Assembly: GCF_003789055.1 (NCBI RefSeq)
Contig: NZ_ML119081.1
Span: forward strand, 124,001 to 188,000
DNA length: 64,000 nt
Reading direction: 5' to 3'
DNA from: Histidinibacterium lentulum
GTDB taxonomy: Bacteria; Pseudomonadota; Alphaproteobacteria; Rhodobacterales; Rhodobacteraceae
Each line of letters opens with the position of its first letter. Positions within the stretch are counted from its first letter, which is position 1. The position numbers and the translations under genes were made by a program. This document shows, one piece after another, positions 17,100 through 25,431 of the stretch. Below the pieces are notes generated by a model. That model did no database searches. It was given only the letters and a program-made list of their open reading frames with translations, and was not told where the DNA came from.

Positions 17100-17657
17100 T
17101 TGGGCCCGCGCGTCTACATCACGGGGGGCGCGGGGACGGGGACGACGACCCTCGGCCGCGCTCTGGCCGGGGAGCTGGGCGTCGCGCATCTCGACACGGA
17201 CGCGTTCTACTGGGCGCCTGTGGACCCGCCCTACACGGTCAAGCGCAGCGTGTCGGAGCGGCTGGCGCTCATCGCGGCGGCGCAGGGTCCGGAAGGCTGG
17301 GTGCTCTCGGGCTCGGCGGACGGCTGGGGCGATCCGGTGCTGGCGGGGCTCGACCTCGTCATCTTCCTGCGGCTTCCGACGGCGCAGAGGATGCTGCGGC
17401 TCAGGCGACGCGAGCAGGCGCGGTTCGGCGCGCGCGTCGGCCCCGGCGGCGACATGGAGCGCACCCACCGGGCGTTTCTCGACTGGGCGTCCTCCTATGA
17501 CGATCCCTATTTCGGCGGGCGGTCGCTCCACCGCCACCTGAGCTGGCTCTCGACGCGGAGCGAGCCCGTGCTGGAGCTGTCCGGCGCGGTGACGACCGAG
17601 GCCCAGGTGGAGGCCTGTCTCGGCGCCCTCGCCCCGCGACGGGTGACGGGCGGGTAG
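17100..17657 (+). CDS. Small P-loop NTPase (adenylate-kinase/shikimate-kinase-like)
   Basis: A 185-aa cytosolic P-loop protein beginning VYITGGAGTGTTTLGRALA, a variant Walker A with Thr-rich end, followed by HLDTDAFYW (nucleotide-kinase-like acidic motif), VLSGSADGW, and a lid-like Arg-rich helix RMLRLRRREQARFG. This pattern resembles the AAA_17/AAA_18-type kinases of unknown substrate. The TTG start lies two bases after the prfB stop and uses a GAGGAG site inside the end of prfB, suggesting translational coupling. Confidence 0.78.
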   Translation: MGPRVYITGGAGTGTTTLGRALAGELGVAHLDTDAFYWAPVDPPYTVKRSVSERLALIAAAQGPEGWVLSGSADGWGDPVLAGLDLVIFLRLPTAQRMLRLRRREQARFGARVGPGGDMERTHRAFLDWASSYDDPYFGGRSLHRHLSWLSTRSEPVLELSGAVTTEAQVEACLGALAPRRVTGG

Positions 17658-17699
17658 GGACATGGTGCGGCCTGCGGCCGCGTCGGGGCCGCCCCAAGG

Positions 17700-18116
17700 C
17701 CTTGCCGAAGCCGGTTTCGGCATCGCCCGCGGCGCGGTGGCGGGCTTCCGGGTCGCCGAGGTCCTTGTGCGCGGTGAAGCGCAGGAAGGCGGCGAACTCG
17801 GCATGGCGCACCACCTCGACCACGGAGACAGGGGCGACGACCTCCAGCGCCTCCGCGGGCGCCGCCACGTTGAGGGCGGGCTGTCCCCGAGCCGCCCCTC
17901 GACCGGCCCGATCTGCCCGCCGGTCGCCAGGCCGAGGCGGGTGCACCGCCGGGGGAGGTCGGAATGGGTGACGCCTCCGAAGGTCTCGCCGTTGACGAGG
18001 TGGCCGGTGACGTTACCGTCCGCGACGATCCGGCAGGCGAGGTGTTCGATCCGGAAGTCGTGCGCCGCGGCGGAGACGGTGACCGCGGCAAGCCCAGCGA
18101 GAAGGCGAGGATGCAC
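17700..18116 (-). pseudogene. Probable frameshifted small exported protein gene
   Basis: Leftward from a GTG at 18116 the translation is HPRLLAGLAAVTVSAAAHDF, a signal-peptide-like start, followed by about 60 residues with native codon use. Near 17878-17888 coding character jumps to another frame that reads ALNVAAPAEALEVVAP and then VVEVVRHAEFAAFLRF and AHKDLGDPEARHRAAGDAE, again with high third-position GC. The two halves join if one base is restored in the run AGCCCGCCC. No convincing stop follows in the second frame before the end of the neighbouring P-loop gene, so the 3' boundary is uncertain. It may be a decayed gene or a sequencing error. I do not recognise the family. Its start abuts the start of the rightward HupE/UreJ-like gene. 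Confidence 0.35.
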
Positions 18117-19433
18117 ATGACGATCTTCCCGTGGTTCGCCCGCAAGCTGCGGTCCTGCGTCCCCGCGTCAATCCTCGCCGTGACGGTGATGGCGGTCCTC
18201 TGCGCGCCGCGGGCGGCCCTGGCCCACGAGGTGAGCCCCGCCATCGCCGACATGGAGCGGCAAGGCGGGGCGCTCGTCTTCACCGTTGCGGCCAATCTCG
18301 AGGCCTTCGTGGCGGGCATCGATCTCGAGGGACTGACCGACACGTCCGAAGCGGAGCGCGACGATGCCTACGACGCGCTGCGCGCCCTGCCGCCGGAGGA
18401 GCTTGCCGCCGCCTTCCGCGCGTTCTGGCCCCGGATGGCGGAGGGCATCGTGGTCCGCGGCGATGGCCGGCCTCTCGATTTGCGGCTCGTCTCGGTGGAG
18501 CCCGGGGACGTGGGCGATCCCGATCTGGCGCGTCCCTCGATCTTCCTGGTGGAGGCCGCTCTGCCCCCGGGCACGCGGGCCGTCGAGGTGGGCTGGGCGC
18601 CGCGCTTCGGCGACCTGGTGCTGCGTCAGCAGGGGGTGGAGGCGCCCTATACGGGCTATCTCGAGCCGGGCCTGATCTCGGAGCCCATCCCGCTGGGCGG
18701 CGGCGCGAGGGCGGGGTTGGAGCGCGTCGCTGTGGCGGTGGTGGCGGGCATCGACCGCATCCTGCCGCTGGGCGCCGTCCATGCGGCGCTCGTCGCGTCG
18801 CTGGCGCTGCTCGCGCCGGGGCTCGCGGGCATGCTGCGGCTGGGGGCGGTCTGGGGCGGTGCCGCGACGCTGGGGCTGGTCGCCGCGGCGGGCGTCAGGG
18901 TCGTGCCGGGGTCAGCGTTCGGCACCGGGCTCGCGGGCGCGGGGCTGATGCTCGTGGGGGCGGATGCGCTCCTGCGGGGGGCGGCGGCGCCCGGTCGGGT
19001 TCCGCTCGCGGCCGGGCTGGGGCTCGTGCAGGGGGCCGTCCTGGCGCGCGATCCGATGGAGTTGCGGCCGCTCGATCTTCTGGCTGATCCGCTGACGGTC
19101 GCGGGGATCGCGGCGGGGGTGCTGGTCGCGGCGCTGGCGGTGGGGGCGGCGCTCTATGTGCTGACCTCGGGCTTGCGCGGCCGAAGTGCGGGGCAGGGCG
19201 GGTTCTGGATCGGGCTTGTGCTGATGCCGGTCCTAGCCCTCTCGATCACCGCAGCGGCCGGCCCGGAGGCGGCGCGCGCGCTCCTGCCGCTGGCGGCGCT
19301 CGCCGCGGCGGTGCTGACGCTGCCGGCGCTGGCGGGCTCGCGCGATCCGGAGGGCCTGCGGCGCAGCGGCGGCGCGCTCGCGGCCCTTGCGGGAGCGTAC
19401 TGGCTGGCGCAGGGGCTGACCGGCTCCGGCTGA
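18117..19433 (+). CDS. HupE/UreJ-like multi-pass membrane protein
   Basis: A 438-aa protein with an N-terminal signal (VMAVLCAPRAALA|HEVSPAIADM), an extracytoplasmic beta-rich domain of about 190 residues (ADMERQGGALVFTVAANLEA...GTRAVEVGWAPRFGDLVLRQQG) and then about six hydrophobic helices rich in Gly/Ala/Leu. This organisation resembles HupE/UreJ_2-type proteins, which are associated with metal (often nickel) import in characterised cases, but no urease or hydrogenase gene is nearby. The ATG at 18117 has GAGG 6 bases upstream and is preferred over the ATG at 18111 and longer versions. Confidence 0.65.
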   Translation: MTIFPWFARKLRSCVPASILAVTVMAVLCAPRAALAHEVSPAIADMERQGGALVFTVAANLEAFVAGIDLEGLTDTSEAERDDAYDALRALPPEELAAAFRAFWPRMAEGIVVRGDGRPLDLRLVSVEPGDVGDPDLARPSIFLVEAALPPGTRAVEVGWAPRFGDLVLRQQGVEAPYTGYLEPGLISEPIPLGGGARAGLERVAVAVVAGIDRILPLGAVHAALVASLALLAPGLAGMLRLGAVWGGAATLGLVAAAGVRVVPGSAFGTGLAGAGLMLVGADALLRGAAAPGRVPLAAGLGLVQGAVLARDPMELRPLDLLADPLTVAGIAAGVLVAALAVGAALYVLTSGLRGRSAGQGGFWIGLVLMPVLALSITAAAGPEAARALLPLAALAAAVLTLPALAGSRDPEGLRRSGGALAALAGAYWLAQGLTGSG

Positions 19434-19604
19434 CGGGCGGGGCAGGGGGAACCCTTGCGTCCGGGAGCCGAGTGGTCTAAGGGCGCGGCACCTAACCCGC
19501 AGGCGGGGGCGGGCGGTTCGGGGAGACATCCCGCACCGTCCACCGGTTGGGACCATGACGGCCCTGATCCCCCGCCGAGGCTGAAACCGGAAAAGGACAC
19601 GACC

Positions 19605-20489
19605 ATGGCTCTTCCAGAGTTCTCCATGCGTCAGCTGCTCGAGGCTGGCGTGCACTTCGGCCACCAGACCCAGCGCTGGAACCCGAAGATGGGCCCCTTC
19701 ATCTACGGCGCCCGCAACGGCATCCACATCCTCGACCTCACGCAGACGGTCCCGATGCTGGACCGCGCGCTTCAGGCCGTGCACGACACCGTCGCCAAGG
19801 GCGGCCGCATCCTGTTCGTCGGCACCAAGCGTCAGGCCCAGCGGCCGATCGCCGAGGCGGCGGAGCGCTGTGCGCAGTACTACATGAACCATCGCTGGCT
19901 CGGCGGCACGCTGACCAACTGGCAGACCGTGTCGAAATCCATCGGCCGGCTGAAGGCCATCGACGAGGCCGCGGGCATGGGCTTCGAGGGGCTGACCAAG
20001 AAGGAACGCCTCGGCATGGAGCGCGAGCAGCAGAAGCTGACCGCCTCTCTGGGCGGCATCCGCGAGATGGGCGGCGTTCCGGACCTGCTGTTCGTGATCG
20101 ACGTCAACAAGGAAGACCTCGCCATCGCGGAAGCCAAGAAGCTGGGCATCCCGGTCGTGGCCGTGGTCGACAGCAACTGCTCGCCCGAGGGCGTGGACTA
20201 CCTGATCCCCGGCAACGACGACGCTGCGCGCGCGATCTCGCTCTACTGCGATCTCGTGAGCCGCGCCGCGCTCGAGGGCATGTCGGCCCAGCTCGGCGCC
20301 GCGGGCGTCGACATGGGCGAGATGGAGGCCTTCGCCGAGGAATACCTCGCCGAGGAAGCCGCCCAGGCCGCCGGGGAAGCCGGGGTCGAAACCGGTCACG
20401 ACACGCCGAGCGACGCCACCGTGGCCAATGTGCCCGAGGACGCGCCCCTCGATCTCGACAACAAGGAGCCGGGCGAGAAGGTCGACTGA
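19605..20489 (+). CDS. rpsB: 30S ribosomal protein S2
   Basis: Small-subunit protein S2, 294 aa. Hallmarks: [22 protein letters not shown] at the N-terminus, [43 protein letters not shown] and [23 protein letters not shown]-terminal acidic Ala/Glu-rich extension (about 40 residues past the S2 core, ending EPGEKVD) is typical of alphaproteobacterial S2. The start has AAAAGGA upstream. The usual rpsB-tsf pair is intact; a perfect palindrome lies between the two genes. Confidence 0.98.
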   Translation: MALPEFSMRQLLEAGVHFGHQTQRWNPKMGPFIYGARNGIHILDLTQTVPMLDRALQAVHDTVAKGGRILFVGTKRQAQRPIAEAAERCAQYYMNHRWLGGTLTNWQTVSKSIGRLKAIDEAAGMGFEGLTKKERLGMEREQQKLTASLGGIREMGGVPDLLFVIDVNKEDLAIAEAKKLGIPVVAVVDSNCSPEGVDYLIPGNDDAARAISLYCDLVSRAALEGMSAQLGAAGVDMGEMEAFAEEYLAEEAAQAAGEAGVETGHDTPSDATVANVPEDAPLDLDNKEPGEKVD

Positions 20490-20521
20490 CCCGCCCGGTG
20501 ACCCGTCACCCCGTTGTCGTG

Positions 20522-20541
20522 GGCCGGGCTTAAGCCCGGCC
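20522..20541. repeat. Perfect 20-bp palindrome between rpsB and tsf
   Basis: GGCCGGGCTTAAGCCCGGCC is fully self-complementary and lies 32 bp after the rpsB stop and 26 bp before the tsf start. It has no U-tract, so a processing or attenuation stem-loop, or a dispersed REP-like element, fits better than a full terminator. Confidence 0.6.
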
Positions 20542-20567
20542 TACCCAGATGCCAAAGGAGAAGAGCA

Positions 20568-21443
20568 ATGGCCATCACCGCTCAACAGGTGAAAGAGCTC
20601 CGTGAAAGCACGGGCGCCGGCATGATGGACGCCAAGAAGGCGCTGACCGAGACCGGCGGCGACATGGACGCGGCCGTCGACTGGCTGCGCACCAAGGGCC
20701 TCGCCAAGGCCGCGAAGAAATCCGGCCGCACCGCCGCCGAGGGCCTGGTCGCCGTTGCCGTCGAGGGCGGCACGGGCGTGGCCGTCGAGGTGAACTCCGA
20801 GACCGACTTCGTCGCCAAGAACGCCGATTTCCAGGAGATGGTGCGCGGCATCGCGGCCAAGGCGCTGACCGTGTCCTCGCTCGAGGAACTGCTGGCGGCC
20901 GACATGGGCGGCAAGACCGTGCAGGACGTGGTCACCGACAAGATCGCCACGATCGGCGAGAACATGACCGTGCGCCGGATGGCGAAGCTCACGGGCGGCA
21001 AGGTCGTGTCCTACGTCCACAATGCCGCGACCGAGGGCATGGGCAAGATCGGCGTGCTCGTTGCCATCGACGGCGCGGACGAGACCTTTGCCCGTCAGGT
21101 CGCCATGCATATCGCGGCGGTCAACCCCGCGGCGCTCGACGAGTCCGATCTCGATCCCGCCGTGGTCGAGAAGGAGCGTCAGGTCCAGATCGACATTGCC
21201 CGCGAGAGCGGCAAGCCCGAGCAGGTGATCGAGAAGATGATCGAGGGCCGCATGAAGAAGTTCATGGCCGAGGTCACCCTGTTGAACCAGGCCTTCGTGG
21301 TGAACCCCGATGTCACCGTCGGCCAGGCGGCCACCGAGGCGGGCGTGACGGTCACGGGCTTCGTCCGGCTCGAGGTCGGCGAGGGCATCGAGGTGCAGAA
21401 GGAAGATTTCGCGGCCGAGGTCGCGAAAGTTTCCCAAGGCTGA
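20568..21443 (+). CDS. tsf: Elongation factor Ts
   Basis: EF-Ts (291 aa), the nucleotide exchange factor for EF-Tu. It has the N-terminal UBA-like domain ([24 protein letters not shown]), the conserved [14 protein letters not shown] core motif, and two EF_TS subdomains (about 55-190 and 190-280) followed by a C-terminal tail. AAAGGAGAAGAGCA provides the ribosome site before ATG 20568. It is followed by a strong intrinsic terminator, so the rpsB-tsf unit ends here. Confidence 0.98.
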   Translation: MAITAQQVKELRESTGAGMMDAKKALTETGGDMDAAVDWLRTKGLAKAAKKSGRTAAEGLVAVAVEGGTGVAVEVNSETDFVAKNADFQEMVRGIAAKALTVSSLEELLAADMGGKTVQDVVTDKIATIGENMTVRRMAKLTGGKVVSYVHNAATEGMGKIGVLVAIDGADETFARQVAMHIAAVNPAALDESDLDPAVVEKERQVQIDIARESGKPEQVIEKMIEGRMKKFMAEVTLLNQAFVVNPDVTVGQAATEAGVTVTGFVRLEVGEGIEVQKEDFAAEVAKVSQG

Positions 21444-21467
21444 AATCTTCTTCAGATCAACGTCTTG

Positions 21468-21500
21468 CGGGCGGGTCCTAACGGGCCCGCCCGTTTTCTT
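21468..21500 (+). terminator. Intrinsic terminator of the rpsB-tsf operon
   Basis: CGGGCGGGTCC (21468-21478) pairs with GGGCCCGCCCG (21483-21493) across a 4-base loop with one G-T wobble, followed directly by TTTTCTT. Confidence 0.9.
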
Positions 21501-21604
21501 CGGGATCTGGCGCCACCCGCGCAGGGGACGACTTGACGCGGGCGCGGGCGATCTGTCAACGTAAAGAGATGTTGTTGTCAGTTCATCGCCCGTTTTGCGG
21601 GTTC

Positions 21605-21624
21605 CTGTGCAATCGTTTGCACAG
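21605..21624. promoter_or_regulatory. LacI/PurR-type operator before the orphan binding-protein gene
   Basis: CTGTGCAATCGTTTGCACAG is an inverted repeat with two perfect 8-bp arms and a CpG at the exact centre, the geometry of LacI/GalR-family operators. It lies 66 bp upstream of ATG 21691. No LacI-family regulator gene is in the window. The regulator and signal are unknown. Confidence 0.55.
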
Positions 21625-21690
21625 ATCGAAGCTCAACGAATCGCGTTCGGTCGGGCGGACGTGCCCGCCGGATGCCGGGAGGACCACCAC

Positions 21691-22728
21691 ATGCAGACAT
21701 CGAGAACCCTCGTCGCGGCCGCGCTGGCCGCAGGCATCCTGCCCGTGTCGGCGGCGGCGCAGGAGCTGACCACGGTCACCATGATCAACCCGCTTCCGCG
21801 CTCCACGATTTTCTATCCGCTGATCGCCGGGGAGGCGCTGGGGTATTTCGAGGAAGAAGGCATCCAGGTGGAGCTGCTGCCATCGGAGACCTCGATCCCC
21901 TATGTGGCCTTCGTGCAGAACGGGCAGGCGGACCTCGCGATCCTCGACGCCAGCGAGACGCTCTCGGCCGTCTCGGCCGATGTCGCGGTCGAGGTGATCT
22001 ACGAGGCGAACCAGAAGGCGCCCGAGGGCATCGCGGTCGCGGCGGGCAGTCCGGTGCAGAGCATCGAGGAACTGGCCGGGACCACCGTGGGCCTCGTGAC
22101 CGACCGCGACCGGGCGTTCCTCGCCCAGGCGCTCTATGCCGTGGGCATGTCGCTCGACGACGTCGAGACGGTCGTGGTGGGTGAGGGCGGTCCGACGCTG
22201 GCCGCCGCGTTCCAGAACCAGACCGTGTCCGCGATCTCGGGCGCCTCCTCGGACTGGCTGGCGCTGCAGGCCAACGGGATCGAGATCCGGCTGATCACCC
22301 CCGAGGCGGTGCTGCTGAGCCCCGCGGGCAACTTCGTCATCAGCACCGACCGCAAGGACGAGCTGCGCGACATCGTCGAAGGCTTCCTGAGGGCCTGGTC
22401 CAAGGGGGCCTATGTGGGCGAGCTCGACCGCGAGGTGCTGGCCGAGATCTCCCGCCGGGCGGTGCCCGAGGAATGGGAGAGCGAGGAGTTCGGACAGAAC
22501 TTCCTGACCGCCTCCATCGAGGTGACGCTGCCGCAGACGGAGCAGTTCGGCGGACTGCAGCCGGAGGTCTGGGAAGGGCTCCAGGAGCGACTCGTCGCGA
22601 CCGGGGCGTTCGAGGAGGTCGTGCCGGTGGACACGTTCCTTGACGACAGCTTCGTCGGGCCGGCGAACGACTGGTCCCGGGAAGAGGTGGCGGCAGAGGT
22701 CCAAGCCTGGGCTGACGCGAACATGTAG
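21691..22728 (+). CDS. NMT1/SsuA-type ABC transporter substrate-binding protein, orphan
   Basis: Periplasmic solute-binding protein of 345 aa with a signal peptide (MQTSRTLVAAALAAGILPVSAAAQ). The mature part starts TVTMINPLPRSTIFYPLIAGEALGYFEEEGIQVELLP and shows FVQNGQADLAILDASE and a second-lobe segment GTTVGLVTDRDRAFLAQALYAVGM, characteristic of the NMT1/THI5-like and SsuA (nitrate/sulfonate/taurine/thiamine-precursor) group. The ligand cannot be deduced. No permease or ATPase gene flanks it, so it must use a distant transporter or act as a sensor. A LacI-type operator lies upstream and a stem-loop follows. Confidence 0.88.
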   Translation: MQTSRTLVAAALAAGILPVSAAAQELTTVTMINPLPRSTIFYPLIAGEALGYFEEEGIQVELLPSETSIPYVAFVQNGQADLAILDASETLSAVSADVAVEVIYEANQKAPEGIAVAAGSPVQSIEELAGTTVGLVTDRDRAFLAQALYAVGMSLDDVETVVVGEGGPTLAAAFQNQTVSAISGASSDWLALQANGIEIRLITPEAVLLSPAGNFVISTDRKDELRDIVEGFLRAWSKGAYVGELDREVLAEISRRAVPEEWESEEFGQNFLTASIEVTLPQTEQFGGLQPEVWEGLQERLVATGAFEEVVPVDTFLDDSFVGPANDWSREEVAAEVQAWADANM

Positions 22729-22787
22729 CGCCGGAAGGGCAACAATCCCCAAGACTTGCGGGGGGTTCCTCGCAAACTGCATGACAT

Positions 22788-22819
22788 GCGCCGGTCGGCG
22801 GGGTGCTGCCGACCGGCGC
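22788..22819. terminator. 12-bp perfect stem-loop after the binding-protein gene
   Basis: GCGCCGGTCGGC and its perfect complement are separated by an 8-base loop in the 200-bp gap before the DUF4168 gene. No U-tract follows; it may terminate, or stabilise the upstream message. Confidence 0.45.
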
Positions 22820-22930
22820 CGAGCGGGACGGCGCATCGCCGCCGGCCCGTTTGCGCGGTTCCGGGCAGGTCCATAGGTGCCAAGGCAGCCCCGAAGGGGT
22901 TCTGACCGATCACACCCGAAAGGACACCAC

Positions 22931-23341
22931 ATGATCACCACCCGGATTTTCGCCGCCGCGGCGCTGGCAGGCCTCGTCTCGATGCCCGCGCTGGCCCAGG
23001 ACAGCGACATGGACATGCCGATGACCGGCGACGCGCCGATGGCGGGCGATGCGCCGATGGGCACGGCCGAGGTGACCGACGAGATGGTCGCATCCTTCAT
23101 CGCTGCGGCGCTGAATGTCGAACAGGTGGCTCTCGAATACCAGCCGCTGATCGAGGCGGCCGCCGACGACGCTGCCCGGACGGCTCTCGTCGAAGAGGCT
23201 CAGGTCGCCATGGCCGAAGCTGTGGAAACGACCCAGGGCATCACCGTCGAGGAGTACATGGCGATCAGCACGGCGGCGCAGACCGATGCCGCTCTGAACG
23301 CGCGGCTTCAGGCGCAGCTCGAGACCGAACTCGAGAGCTGA
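22931..23341 (+). CDS. Exported DUF4168-like protein
   Basis: A 136-aa exported protein with a signal peptide (MITTRIFAAAALAGLVSMPALAQ). A short Met/Asp/Pro-rich repeat region follows (about 24-45, with GDAPM occurring twice in tandem), then an alpha-helical domain resembling DUF4168 (VTDEMVASFIAAALNVEQVALEYQPLIE...ITVEEYMAISTAAQTDAALNARLQAQL). Function unknown. The methionine-rich stretch could bind copper or be a linker; this is speculative. It is convergent with the M24 enzyme gene. Confidence 0.75.
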   Translation: MITTRIFAAAALAGLVSMPALAQDSDMDMPMTGDAPMAGDAPMGTAEVTDEMVASFIAAALNVEQVALEYQPLIEAAADDAARTALVEEAQVAMAEAVETTQGITVEEYMAISTAAQTDAALNARLQAQLETELES

Positions 23342-23352
23342 CATGTGACGCA

Positions 23353-23381
23353 GCCACCGGTGCCCGGGCGGCCCCGGTGGC
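23353..23381. terminator. Hairpin between convergent DUF4168 and M24 genes
   Basis: GCCACCGG (23353-23360) pairs with CCGGTGGC (23374-23381). An A+T-rich stretch about 25 bp further on (23400-23425) separates it from the end of the leftward gene. Confidence 0.45.
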
Positions 23382-23452
23382 GCAACCGCCCGCTTTCCGA
23401 ATATTTGACATAATACTGATTATCCGACTTATGGAGGCTGCGCCACGGCCCC

Positions 23453-24640
23453 CTAGTCCTTGACCACAAGGCCTCCGGGCGTTCCTGCAAGCTTCTCGTA
23501 ACCGGTCTCGGTGATCAGGATCGGCTCGGTGATCTCGATGCCCCCGTCGTCGAGCCAGAGCGCGGGCATGAAGTGGAAGGTCATCCCCGGCTGCAGGATC
23601 GTGCGGTCGCCTGCCCGGAAGGACATGGTGCGCTCGCCCCAGTCCGGCGGATAGCTGAGCCCGATCGCGTAGCCGCACCGATTGTCCTTCACATAGCCGA
23701 ACCGCGCGAGCGTCGCGTTGAAGGCCGCGGCGATGTCCTCGCAGCGGTTGCCCGGCAGCGCCTGTTCCAGCGCCACCTCCGTGGCCTCGGTCACCGCCTT
23801 CTCCGCGTCGATGTATTTCGTCGGCGGCGCGCCGAGGAACAGCGTGCGCGACTGCGGACAATGGTAGCGCCGGTGCGCGCCCGAGATCTCGAAGAAGGTC
23901 GCCTCGCCCGTCCGGAGCGGCGTGTCGTCCCAGGTCAGGTGCGGCGCGGTGGCGTCGAGGCCCGAGGGGGCCATGGGCACGATGGCGGGATAGTCGCCCC
24001 AGTGACCGCCAACACCCGCGATGCCGGTGCGGTAGATCTCGGCCACGAGCTGATGCTTCGGCAGGCCCGGCGCGGCCATCTCGCGGATGCGGGCATGCAT
24101 GGCGGTGACGATGTCGGCCGCGCGACGCATGTAGATGATTTCCGTGTCGGACTTGATCGCGCGCTGCCAGTTGACGAGCCCGGTGGCGTCGACCAGCTTC
24201 GCCTTCGGAAGATGCTTTGAGAGTGCCTGGTAAGCCTTTGCGCTGAAATAGTAATTGTCCATCTCGACGCCGATCCTCTGCCCGCCGTGACCGTAGGCCT
24301 CGATGAGCTTCGCCAGGTCCTCCATAGGATGCTTGTCCGGGTTCTGGACGTAGTCGTCGGCATAGCCGAAGATGCTGTCCTCCTCCATGAAGACGGTCCT
24401 GAGCGCCCCCGCCGCGTCGATGCCCCGGCCCCACCAGAGCGGTTCGCCCTCGTGGCTGAGAAAGACCGCCTGATGGACGTAGAAGGACCAGCCGTCATAG
24501 CCCGAGAGCCAGGCCATGTTGGACGGGTCCGAGACGATGATCGCGTCGAGCCCCTCGGCCTCCATGGCCGCGCGGGTCTTCTCGACGCGATCCCAGTATT
24601 CGGCATCGGGAAAGGATGGTGACGTGCGACTCGATGGCAT
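23453..24640 (-). CDS. doeA: Ectoine hydrolase-like M24 family enzyme (DoeA/EutD type)
   Basis: A 395-aa pita-bread-fold protein of the M24 (creatinase/prolidase) family. The stretches DPSNMAWLSGYDGWSFYVHQ, IGVEMDNYYFSAKAYQAL, GDYPAIVPMAPSGLDATAPHLTWDD, GEATFFEISGAHRRYHCPQSRTLF and PGMTFHFMPALW match the ectoine hydrolase subgroup as I know it; that enzyme opens the ectoine ring to N-acetyl-diaminobutyrate isomers so the osmolyte can be used as carbon and nitrogen source. The rest of the usual doe/eut/uehABC cluster is not in the window, so the assignment rests on sequence alone; a general Xaa-Pro-peptidase or creatinase relative is the alternative. It lies 91 bp downstream of phoB in the same direction. 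Confidence 0.75.
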   Translation of the reverse strand: MPSSRTSPSFPDAEYWDRVEKTRAAMEAEGLDAIIVSDPSNMAWLSGYDGWSFYVHQAVFLSHEGEPLWWGRGIDAAGALRTVFMEEDSIFGYADDYVQNPDKHPMEDLAKLIEAYGHGGQRIGVEMDNYYFSAKAYQALSKHLPKAKLVDATGLVNWQRAIKSDTEIIYMRRAADIVTAMHARIREMAAPGLPKHQLVAEIYRTGIAGVGGHWGDYPAIVPMAPSGLDATAPHLTWDDTPLRTGEATFFEISGAHRRYHCPQSRTLFLGAPPTKYIDAEKAVTEATEVALEQALPGNRCEDIAAAFNATLARFGYVKDNRCGYAIGLSYPPDWGERTMSFRAGDRTILQPGMTFHFMPALWLDDGGIEITEPILITETGYEKLAGTPGGLVVKD

Positions 24641-24704
24641 GAAGGTCCCCCGGCGGTTTTCGGGAGGGTGACGTCATTTTTCCGGGGATGCCAGTGCCGC
24701 TCGT

Positions 24705-24722
24705 CCGGCCCTTGCGGGCCGG
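24705..24722 (-). terminator. Short hairpin after phoB
   Basis: CCGGCCC-TTGC-GGGCCGG lies just past the phoB stop on the minus strand. It is a weak terminator candidate at the end of the pst-pho operon because no U-tract follows. Confidence 0.4.
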
Positions 24723-24731
24723 TCTCGCGGT

Positions 24732-25421
24732 TCAGCCGAGCGCGTAACCCGCGCCGCGCACGGTGCGCACGGGATCGCTGCCGCCGTGCTGGGTGAGCAC
24801 CTTCCGCAGCCGCCCGATGTGGACGTCCACCGTGCGCGTGTCGACGTAGATGTCGCGGCCCCAGACCCGGTCGAGGAGCTGCTCGCGCGACCAGACGCGG
24901 CCGGGCTTTTCCATAAAGGTGGACAGGAGGCGGAACTCGGTCGGCCCCAGCTTCAGCGGCTTGTCGCCCCGGCTGACGCGGTAGGTCTCGCTGTCGAGGA
25001 CGATATCCTCGTAGGTCAGCACCTGCCCAACCGTCGAGGGCCTCACCCGGCGCAGCTGGGTGCGCACGCGGGCCATGAGTTCCGACACGGAATAGGGTTT
25101 CACGACATAGTCGTCTGCGCCGGTCTCCAGCCCGCGGACCTTGTCCACTTCCTCGGATTTCGCGGAGAGCATGATGATCGGCACGCCGCGCGTCTCTGGC
25201 CTGGTCTTCAGCTGCCGGCAGACCTCGATCCCCGACAGATTGGGCAGCATCCAGTCCAGAACGATCACGTCGGGCGTGTCTTCCTCCACCAGCGCCAGCG
25301 CCTGTTCGCCGTCCTCGGCCTTGGAGGTGCGGAACCCCTCGGCCTCGAGGTTGTAGCCCAGCATCTCCCGCTGGGCCATCTCGTCCTCCACGATCAACAC
25401 ATGGGGCTGCGCCGGGCTCAT
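24732..25421 (-). CDS. phoB: Phosphate regulon response regulator
   Basis: OmpR-family regulator (229 aa) activated by PhoR under phosphate limitation; it binds Pho boxes. The receiver domain (about 5-122) has the acidic pair VEDE, phospho-acceptor VLDWMLPNLSG (Asp56), Ser/Thr and Lys switch residues in MLSAKS and DYVVKPYS. The winged-helix DNA-binding domain (about 135-229) has LKLGPTEFRLL, SREQLLDRVWG, YVDTRTVDVHIGRLRKVL and VRTVRGAGYAL. It is the last gene of the pst operon, 10 bp after phoU. Confidence 0.96.
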   Translation of the reverse strand: MSPAQPHVLIVEDEMAQREMLGYNLEAEGFRTSKAEDGEQALALVEEDTPDVIVLDWMLPNLSGIEVCRQLKTRPETRGVPIIMLSAKSEEVDKVRGLETGADDYVVKPYSVSELMARVRTQLRRVRPSTVGQVLTYEDIVLDSETYRVSRGDKPLKLGPTEFRLLSTFMEKPGRVWSREQLLDRVWGRDIYVDTRTVDVHIGRLRKVLTQHGGSDPVRTVRGAGYALG

Positions 25422-25431
25422 CCGTCCTGCC

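Noticed and set aside
19455-19545. tRNA-like stretch upstream of rpsB (GAGCCGAGTGGTCTAAGGGC followed by a GGTTCGG)
   Set aside because: The D-arm looks tRNA-Leu/Tyr-like, but there is no matching 7-bp acceptor stem, position 33 of the putative anticodon loop is not T, and the T-loop lacks GTTCRANYC, so it is not a functional tRNA; at most a chance or relic similarity.
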